A stretch of 16,517 nt of DNA, taken from Noviherbaspirillum sp. (GTDB taxonomy: Bacteria > Pseudomonadota > Gammaproteobacteria > Burkholderiales > Burkholderiaceae). The stretch spans positions 1-16,517 of the forward strand of contig JAQGLQ010000261.1 in the NCBI GenBank assembly GCA_028292785.1, read 5' to 3'. Both the position numbers and the translations under genes were made by a program. This document shows positions 12,734-16,517 of the stretch, one piece after another. The number at the start of each line of letters is the position of its first letter. Position 1 is the first letter of the stretch. The notes beneath the pieces are model-generated. The model searched no databases and was not told where the DNA came from. It saw only the letters and a program-made list of their open reading frames with translations.

Positions 12734-13162
12734 TCAAAATGAAAAATCGTTCAATACGTCCGGCATGCCGTTCGCAATCGCCTGCGACTCGCTTTCAGCG
12801 AGCTTCTCGGCATCCCAGATCTCGAAATGGCTACCCATGCCAAGCAACATCACATCGCGCGTCAAACCCGCGGCGGAGCGCAGTTCGGGTGCGATCAGGA
12901 TGCGGCCTGCCGAGTCCATTTCGACATCGGATGCATTTCCAAGGAAAATGCGCTGCCAGGCACGTGCCGACATCGGCCATGCAGCGATTTGTTCACGGTG
13001 GGTTTCCCATACGGGACGAGGAAAAAACAAGAGGCAGCCATGCGGGTGTTTCGTTAGCGTAACGCGTCCTTCGCATTGCACGATCAAGGCGTCACGATGC
13101 TTGGCAGGAATCGACATCCGCCCCTTTGCATCGAGATTGAGTGCTGACGCGCCTTGAAACAC
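12734..13162 (-). CDS. mraZ: Transcriptional regulator MraZ
   Basis: DNA-binding protein of the SpoVT/AbrB-like fold, first gene of the dcw operon and, in E. coli, a repressor of its own promoter. The 142-residue product has two swapped-hairpin half-domains, each with the DxxGR motif: [10 protein letters not shown] (about 10-19) and [11 protein letters not shown] (about 82-92). The start is GTG at 13162: the protein begins at the usual [14 protein letters not shown], and AGGGG (13171-13175) lies eight bases upstream. Its candidate operator boxes lie 76-110 bases further upstream. Confidence 0.97.
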   Translation of the reverse strand: MFQGASALNLDAKGRMSIPAKHRDALIVQCEGRVTLTKHPHGCLLFFPRPVWETHREQIAAWPMSARAWQRIFLGNASDVEMDSAGRILIAPELRSAAGLTRDVMLLGMGSHFEIWDAEKLAESESQAIANGMPDVLNDFSF

Positions 13163-13237
13163 CCCGTGGACCCCTTTAATTGTGGATTATTGTGCTTTGG
13201 TGCGTCGTATCCGAGTGGGCCGGAAAGCGGTTTTTCT

Positions 13238-13272
13238 CCCACAAAAATACACTTTTTCACACTGCCGCCCAC
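13238..13272 (-). promoter_or_regulatory. Putative MraZ operator: four GTGNN boxes at 10-bp spacing
   Basis: Reading the minus strand from 13272, pentamers GTGGG, GTGTG, GTGTA and GTGGG start every 10 bases (13268-13272, 13258-13262, 13248-13252, 13238-13242) with 5-base spacers. MraZ of E. coli is known to bind TGGGN repeats separated by 5-base spacers upstream of mraZ. The outer two boxes match fully; the inner two keep only GTG. The array overlaps the -10 and the predicted transcription start, as expected for an autorepressor. Confidence 0.7.
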
Positions 13273-13299
13273 TTTAGAGGATGCCGTTTTTGCGGTCAA
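13271..13299 (-). promoter_or_regulatory. Putative sigma70 promoter of the dcw cluster (upstream of mraZ)
   Basis: On the minus strand TTGACC (13294-13299) is followed after exactly 17 bases by TAAAGT (13271-13276). The -35 matches five of six consensus bases and the -10 matches four of six, including the key first, second and last bases. Transcription would begin near 13264, giving a leader of about 100 bases before the mraZ GTG. The -10 runs directly into the first GTGGG box. It is the best promoter-like pair I found in the gap. Confidence 0.65.
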
Positions 13300-13682
13300 G
13301 TAATATTCGGAGGCAAAATCTTGACTTTTTTCAATGGAGTCAATGACTTAGGTAAGTTCATTAAAGCAATATGAAATGCAAAAACTCAATTTTATTAAGG
13401 ACTTATGACTGATACTGAAGGTGACCTCTGAGCTATACACATGTGTTTCATATGTTTCAGATGGGCATCAAACATGAGATGGATCAAAGTTCAGACGTAT
13501 GCTTTTCCATGAATTCATGTTTTGCAATGGAAAAACTATTAACATTCAATGTCTGTGGCTTTGAAAGGATGTGTGCGCATACTTTCAGCGTAATCAGCAT
13601 GGCACAACGATTATGCTGAAAATGCGGTAATGATTTAAAAATTCTCTTGGCACGACGACTCAACTGATTATTGATGCTTGGA
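13300..13682. other. AT-rich intergenic stretch, no supported gene
   Basis: Between the dcw promoter and the depolymerase 3' end the base composition drops sharply compared with the GC-rich genes on both sides. I see no open frame with a ribosome binding site. It does hold a palindrome ACACATGTGT (13437-13446), a 9-bp-period direct repeat of TGTTTCA (13444-13450 and 13453-13459), an AGTCAA/TTGACT inverted pair (13321-13343) and a long inverted repeat at 13583-13621. A small RNA or operators for the flanking genes are possible but unproven. Confidence 0.6.
13583..13621. repeat. Inverted repeat, 13-bp stem with 13-base loop
   Basis: TTTCAGCGTAATC (13583-13595) and GATTATGCTGAAA (13609-13621) are reverse complements except for one position that can form a G-U pair on one strand. 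The 13-base loop (13596-13608) begins AGCATGG. Neither side is followed by a run of T, so a standard intrinsic terminator is not supported. An alternative shorter pairing CAGCAT (13595-13600) with ATGCTG (13613-13618) also exists. Confidence 0.7.
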
Positions 13683-13705
13683 ATTGTTTCTGAGCATGAA
13701 ACAAT
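13683..13705 (-). terminator. Hairpin just after the depolymerase stop, weak terminator candidate
   Basis: ATTGTTTC (13683-13690) and GAAACAAT (13698-13705) form a perfect 8-bp stem with a 7-base loop. It begins five bases after the depolymerase TGA. The stem is AT-rich and no T-run follows on the minus strand, so it may be a 3'-end stabiliser or a protein site rather than a terminator. Confidence 0.35.
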
Positions 13706-13709
13706 CGGT

Positions 13710-14999
13710 TCATCCGCATGCTCCGAGCACGTAAAAATCCGGCGCTGCCCGCTTCAGCGTGCTGATCGAAAACGGATTGGCGAAGCCCATCAGATCATCG
13801 GAACCCTTGGCGTAAGCAACGAAAAACTTGCTCCGCGCCCTTCCCTGGGCTATGTGCTCGGCGTTCGAAGCAGTAAAGCAGGCCACAGTAGCAACTTCGG
13901 GCGGCGACGCCATCGGGCCGCTCCCGCCAAGCCGATCGGCCATGCGCTTGACCGCAGCCATCTGCGCACCATTCTTCTTCACATATGCAGGATCGGCCGG
14001 ATCGAACCCGAACCAATTCCAGCATCCCTTGGGATTACGGATCGGGTCCGGCACCGTCTGCGGATATAGCACGACGATCTCATTGGTGTCAGCCCACTCG
14101 TTGTAACCGGCATGCCTGATGAACTGGTCGCCAAGCATCGTATTGCTTTGTTGACATCCATGAAAAACGATATGCAGCCGGCACCGGCGGGAACCTCCCT
14201 GATCACAGGCAGCGGGGACGTAGACCACGCCGCTGTCTGCCATGCCATGGTCCTTGGTTCGTCCCTCCCGCATGAATTCCGACTGGTCAAACGTCAGGAA
14301 TTTCCCGCCCGGGTCGCCAGCCTTTTTCGGCTTCAGCTCGCCATATATCCATTGCAAAAGATCCCCGGCTGCGTCGAAGCGGCAGTTGCTGATAAAGGGC
14401 TTGCCGAGCTTGCCGCATTCATTGCCGAACGAATCGGTGGGCATGGCATGCTCGGCGCGCATGTCCTTGCGATATTTGATATTCGCGTCGCCGACATAGT
14501 GACGATAGTAAACGTACAGATCATCCATCACCGGTGTTGGCACCACGCTATCGACCGATCCCGAGAACATCCAGATTTTTTGCCTCGACAAATGTGTTGT
14601 CGGCTCGATCGCGCCTTCGCGTGCATACTGCTCTGTCATGGCGGCCAATTGATCCACGCCGGTCCCGCCAGGCGTGACGCGGCAAGAGGACCAGAAGAAG
14701 AAGCTGAGGCCGGCGCAGCTGCATCTGCTAGTTGCGATCCCGACGTCGCCGCGTGCGCAGTTGTATGGTCCGCCGGCGATGACGCCCGCGCCTTTTACTA
14801 TCGATGAATAGGCGACGCTGAACTGCACCGCCATGAATCCGCCGGACGACAGGCCGGAGACAGAAATCTGCCTGGTATCGAGATTGAAGTTCTGAAGGCG
14901 CTCCGATGCGGCATGAGCATCAATGCAAACCGCCATAGCGGCTGCGGTGCAGGCCGCTTTCAGCAGTCGATGCATGTACGCGCGGAAGAAGGTATGCAT
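13710..14999 (-). CDS. Secreted short-chain-length PHA depolymerase (catalytic domain type 2)
   Basis: Predicted exported serine esterase that cleaves poly(3-hydroxybutyrate)-like polyesters. The 429-residue product has a signal peptide (hydrophobic AACTAAAMAVCIDAHA, cleavage likely after about residue 30), the lipase box GLSSG with Ser51, candidate Asp150 (GSVDSVVPTP) and His184 (EHAMPTD), and an oxyanion-type histidine at VFHGCQQS (His280). Triad first and oxyanion His last is the type 2 order. A C-terminal module of about 60 residues (ACFTASNAEHIAQGRA to the end) resembles those appended to such esterases. The mature part holds 12 cysteines, suggesting disulfides. The start is uncertain: ATG at 14999 or 14975, neither with a clear Shine-Dalgarno; the frame is open to 15221. 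It could instead be a related esterase. Confidence 0.85.
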   Translation of the reverse strand: MHTFFRAYMHRLLKAACTAAAMAVCIDAHAASERLQNFNLDTRQISVSGLSSGGFMAVQFSVAYSSIVKGAGVIAGGPYNCARGDVGIATSRCSCAGLSFFFWSSCRVTPGGTGVDQLAAMTEQYAREGAIEPTTHLSRQKIWMFSGSVDSVVPTPVMDDLYVYYRHYVGDANIKYRKDMRAEHAMPTDSFGNECGKLGKPFISNCRFDAAGDLLQWIYGELKPKKAGDPGGKFLTFDQSEFMREGRTKDHGMADSGVVYVPAACDQGGSRRCRLHIVFHGCQQSNTMLGDQFIRHAGYNEWADTNEIVVLYPQTVPDPIRNPKGCWNWFGFDPADPAYVKKNGAQMAAVKRMADRLGGSGPMASPPEVATVACFTASNAEHIAQGRARSKFFVAYAKGSDDLMGFANPFSISTLKRAAPDFYVLGACG

Positions 15000-15084
15000 G
15001 CGCGCAATGAAGGAAGAGAGCCTGTTGGTCGTGAGATGAATCTTTTGGAAGCGGGAAAGCAGTCCAGTTTCACGGATTGGGTGT

Positions 15085-15113
15085 GCTATAGCGGCCGCTA
15101 TGAAAGCGTGCAA
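15085..15113 (-). promoter_or_regulatory. Putative promoter of the PHA depolymerase gene
   Basis: On the minus strand TTGCAC (15108-15113) precedes TATAGC (15085-15090) by exactly 17 bases. The start would be near 15078, about 80 bases before the ATG at 14999. The -35 is weak (TTG only); the -10 keeps TATA. A perfect 14-bp palindrome lies across the spacer and -10, which would suit a repressor site. Confidence 0.45.
15088..15101. promoter_or_regulatory. Perfect 14-bp palindrome, candidate operator
   Basis: ATAGCGGCCGCTAT reads the same on both strands. It overlaps the -10 element proposed for the depolymerase gene. No known regulator is recognised from this sequence. Confidence 0.5.
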
Positions 15114-15284
15114 CTGGACTGGCGATCCTCCACTATTCACGCTCATCCATCCCACGGCCAACAGGCTCTCCGGGCATTCAACTTTAAAGGAATGGCAGAA
15201 GAGCGCCTTGAGTAACCTCAACTTACTCCGGATGCAATACCTCTCGCTGCGACGATCTCATGCGACCGACATGGGAAATGATAA

Positions 15285-15642
15285 GTGAAGCAAGCCGATA
15301 GGCCGGATTTTGTTACGGCGCGCCGGGACGAACCCGGCGCGCTATGACAGCCATTCCTCTAGGCCGTGAATTGCTCCACGGCTCAAGCTTCCTACCCGCA
15401 CGCTCCGCGAGCAGCATCAATGCGTGCCTATTTGGAATTGCTCCGGGTGGAGGTTACCGCGTTTCACCCTTTGTGACGCAGGGAGGACTTTCGCCCTCCC
15501 CGTTCCCAAAGACTCGTCTCTGTGGCCCTGTTCCGCGCCTCGCGGCGGACGGCCGTTAGCCGTCACCCTGCTCTATGGAGTCCGGACCTTCCTCCCGTTA
15601 TCGATGTGACCATCGACAACCAGCGGCTGTCTGGCTTGCTTC
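15285..15642 (-). ncRNA. rnpB: RNase P RNA (A-type)
   Basis: Catalytic RNA of RNase P, which matures tRNA 5' ends. The ends pair perfectly as helix P1: GAAGCAAGCC (15642-15633) with GGCTTGCTTC (15296-15287). The conserved 5' core GGAGGAAGGTCCGGACTCC lies at 15577-15595, followed by ATAGAGCAGGGTG. The conserved CCCGGAGCAATTCCAAATAGG region and the 3' core AGAGGAATGGCTGTCA (end at 15345) are present, as is the final AATCCGGCCTATCGG. A GC-rich 10-bp hairpin (15318-15342) near the 3' end fits a variable distal helix. Length about 358 bases is normal. Exact ends are inferred from P1. Confidence 0.95.
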
Positions 15643-15649
15643 ATCCGAC

Positions 15650-15655
15650 ATTGTA
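15650..15655 (-). promoter_or_regulatory. Putative -10 element of rnpB
   Basis: TACAAT on the minus strand ends seven bases before the inferred first base of the RNA (G at 15642). A GTCGG discriminator follows. The nearest good -35, TTGACT (15678-15683), is 22 bases upstream, longer than the usual 16-18, so the -35 partner is unclear. Confidence 0.55.
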
Positions 15656-15733
15656 GCGCAGCGGCCGACTACGGCCCAGTCAAACAGAGGCGGCCCCGCG
15701 ATCGACGACGGCGCTGGTGCTGTCCGTACCCTG

Positions 15734-16243
15734 CTAGCCCTTCATCAGATCGGAACTCGAGGTACCTGTCACCTTGCCGCTGGTGATATCGAAATGTACG
15801 TTGAACATGCGCGCCTCGAGGCCGTTGCCAGGCGAGTAGCGCCAGTCCCAGACTTCCTCGTTCTTGCGCTTGTATTGCACCACGCTGCTCGGCCTGCCCA
15901 GCATGCGTCGCACTTCATCCTTGCTCTGCCCCTGCCTGATGTTGGCAAAATTCTCTTCGGTCAGCACCTGCCGGTAATCCTTCATCTTTCCGTGCTTGTC
16001 GATCGTAAACATCCAGGTGCGCGAGCCGTTCGGTCCCTTCGGATACTCGAGCGTGCGCGAGCCGTCCTCTTCTTCCCAGACAGTGTCGGGCTGTCCCATG
16101 ACCATGCGCACATCGGACTCGGACGAAATGCCTTTTGCCAGCTTGTCCAGACCGAATTCCTGGATCGGACGGCCCTGATTGTCGCAACCGAATGCAAGCA
16201 ATGCGGAGCCGAGCAGTACGATATGTCTGAGCAGTCTCTTCAA
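15734..16243 (-). CDS. BamE/SmpA-like lipoprotein with two repeats
   Basis: Predicted envelope lipoprotein of the SmpA/OmlA/BamE fold family. The 169-residue product has a signal peptide (MKRLLRHIVLLGSALLAFG) and lipobox LAFGC with Cys20. Two BamE-type repeats follow, about 32-94 and 95-160, each with the G-x-S-x-x-(D/E)-V-x-x-x-x-G-x-P core (KGISSESDVRMVMGQPD and QGQSKDEVRRMLGRPSS) and an aromatic beta-strand part (TWMFTID, VWDWRY). The start is TTG at 16243, chosen because GAGGA lies six to seven bases upstream and no ATG or GTG fits. Asp21 follows the lipidated Cys, an inner-membrane retention signal in E. coli. It is not called bamE itself: true BamE has one domain. A possible -10 TATCAT lies at 16295-16300 with no clear -35. 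Confidence 0.85.
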   Translation of the reverse strand: MKRLLRHIVLLGSALLAFGCDNQGRPIQEFGLDKLAKGISSESDVRMVMGQPDTVWEEEDGSRTLEYPKGPNGSRTWMFTIDKHGKMKDYRQVLTEENFANIRQGQSKDEVRRMLGRPSSVVQYKRKNEEVWDWRYSPGNGLEARMFNVHFDITSGKVTGTSSSDLMKG

Positions 16244-16332
16244 GATGTTTCCTCGTCTTTGAAATTATTGTCCGCTCTTGATGGCGGCGCCCGAATGATA
16301 TGTACATCTGATGAGAGTCAGCGCTTGACCTC

Positions 16333-16348
16333 AAGGTTCGCGTACCTT
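16333..16348. promoter_or_regulatory. Near-perfect 16-bp palindrome in the divergent gap
   Basis: AAGGTTCGCGTACCTT pairs at seven of eight positions around its centre. It lies between the lipoprotein gene and the plus-strand gene at the right edge. A regulator is not recognisable; chance is possible. Confidence 0.3.
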
Positions 16349-16404
16349 TGTGACGGGCTGTAAGGACGTCGGATCGTTATCAAAATTTCCATTCCGAAAG
16401 ATGC

Positions 16405-16418
16405 TTGATTTCCCTCAA
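16405..16418 (+). promoter_or_regulatory. FNR/Anr-type binding site
   Basis: TTGAT-TTCC-CTCAA matches nine of ten bases of the FNR consensus TTGAT-N4-ATCAA. It ends 22 bases before TAAATT at 16441-16446. If that is the -10 element the site is centred at -41.5, the classic class II activation position. Confidence 0.6.
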
Positions 16419-16440
16419 ATGAGTGTCGTGCCCGGCTTGA

Positions 16441-16446
16441 TAAATT
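16441..16446 (+). promoter_or_regulatory. Putative -10 element of the right-edge gene
   Basis: TAAATT matches five of six bases of TATAAT at the important positions (T1, A2, T6 included) and lacks a good -35, as expected for an activator-dependent promoter. Transcription would start near 16453, about 20 bases before the ATG. Confidence 0.45.
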
Positions 16447-16472
16447 GCACATCTGCTCTCAAAGGAGTCGCC

Positions 16473-16517
16473 ATGAATCAATACCATGTCGCAATTGTTT
16501 TTCAGGAATACTTAATC
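16473..16517 (+). CDS. Start of an unidentified protein gene (cut by window edge)
   Basis: Fifteen codons are visible, reading MNQYHVAIVFQEYLI, with no stop before the window ends. The ATG follows AAAGGAG with a five-base spacer, an excellent Shine-Dalgarno, and a plausible FNR-dependent promoter lies just upstream. It is divergent from the BamE-like lipoprotein gene. Fifteen residues are too few to name a family. Given the FNR-type site it may serve low-oxygen growth, but that is inference. Confidence 0.6.
   Translation, partial: MNQYHVAIVFQEYLI

Larger units (their letters stand above)
15060..15121. repeat. 10-bp inverted repeat flanking the palindrome
   Basis: CAGTCCAGTT (15060-15069) and AACTGGACTG (15112-15121) are perfect reverse complements separated by 42 bases. 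The 14-bp palindrome sits almost centrally between them. In the transcript predicted from the promoter above only one arm would be transcribed, so a DNA-level role fits better than an RNA hairpin unless transcription starts further upstream. Confidence 0.55.

Noticed and set aside
13321..13349. Extra promoter TTGACT-17-GATTTT upstream of mraZ
   Set aside because: The -10 is poor (three of six) and the TTGACT is part of a short inverted pair; the promoter at 13271-13299 is far better.
13180..13374. Plus-strand 64-codon frame across the dcw promoter
   Set aside because: Overlaps the promoter and MraZ boxes, lacks a ribosome binding site and has no family features.
13527..13619. Thirty-codon plus-strand frame (MEKLLTFNVC...) in the AT-rich gap
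   Set aside because: No Shine-Dalgarno, ends inside the inverted repeat, and no recognisable family; likely chance.
15000..15221. Upstream extension of the depolymerase frame to 15221
   Set aside because: The extension precedes a good signal peptide, crosses the putative promoter and palindrome, and reads as non-coding sequence.
15285..15320. Intrinsic terminator directly after rnpB
   Set aside because: The GC-rich hairpin at 15318-15342 lies inside the RNA as a normal helix, and no T-run follows the 3' end.
15344..16363. Plus-strand frames over rnpB and the lipoprotein gene
   Set aside because: They run antisense to a recognised structured RNA and to a clear lipoprotein gene.
16430..16452. 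Sigma54-type -24/-12 promoter (GG...TTGC) before the right-edge gene
   Set aside because: The GG to GC distance is one base too long for sigma54 and the flanking consensus is poor; the FNR-type reading fits better.

Overview
The window is chromosomal DNA from a Burkholderiales-type betaproteobacterium. Three things suggest this: a complete-order division and cell wall (dcw) cluster with betaproteobacterial protein features (a roughly 500-residue MurD, an enlarged MraY, the MurG start region), an A-type RNase P RNA, and a secreted polyhydroxyalkanoate depolymerase. Oxalobacteraceae is a plausible family, but that is a guess. No mobile element, CRISPR array or phage gene is visible.

Positions 1-13299 hold the dcw cluster, entirely on the minus strand. 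In transcription order it runs mraZ, rsmH, ftsL, ftsI, murE, murF, mraY, murD, ftsW, murG, murC and the first 145 codons of ddl, which leaves the window at position 1. Nearly every junction is a 1- or 4-base overlap (TAATG, TGATG, ATGA or GTGA), so translational coupling along one long transcript is likely. The products carry the UDP-MurNAc-peptide from MurC through MurD, MurE, MurF and Ddl, move it to lipid carriers (MraY, MurG), and polymerise and crosslink it at the septum (FtsW, FtsI, FtsL). Upstream of mraZ is a good sigma70 promoter (TTGACC, 17 bases, TAAAGT). It overlaps a four-copy, 10-bp-period array of GTGNN boxes that fits MraZ autoregulation.

Positions 13300-13709 are an AT-rich gap with no convincing gene. 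It holds several inverted and direct repeats, including a 13-bp-stem inverted repeat. Next, also on the minus strand, come a secreted short-chain-length PHA depolymerase (catalytic domain type 2 order), its putative promoter with a perfect 14-bp palindrome over the -10 region, the RNase P RNA gene rnpB, and a two-repeat BamE/SmpA-like lipoprotein with a TTG start. At the right edge a plus-strand gene begins (15 codons visible). It sits behind a near-consensus FNR/Anr-type site placed exactly as in class II FNR-activated promoters.

Most of the window is conserved housekeeping content. I found no convincing new multi-gene system. The less expected signals are regulatory: the degenerate MraZ box array, the palindrome over the depolymerase promoter, the intergenic inverted repeats, the FNR-type site, and an Asp at +2 of the BamE-like lipoprotein.
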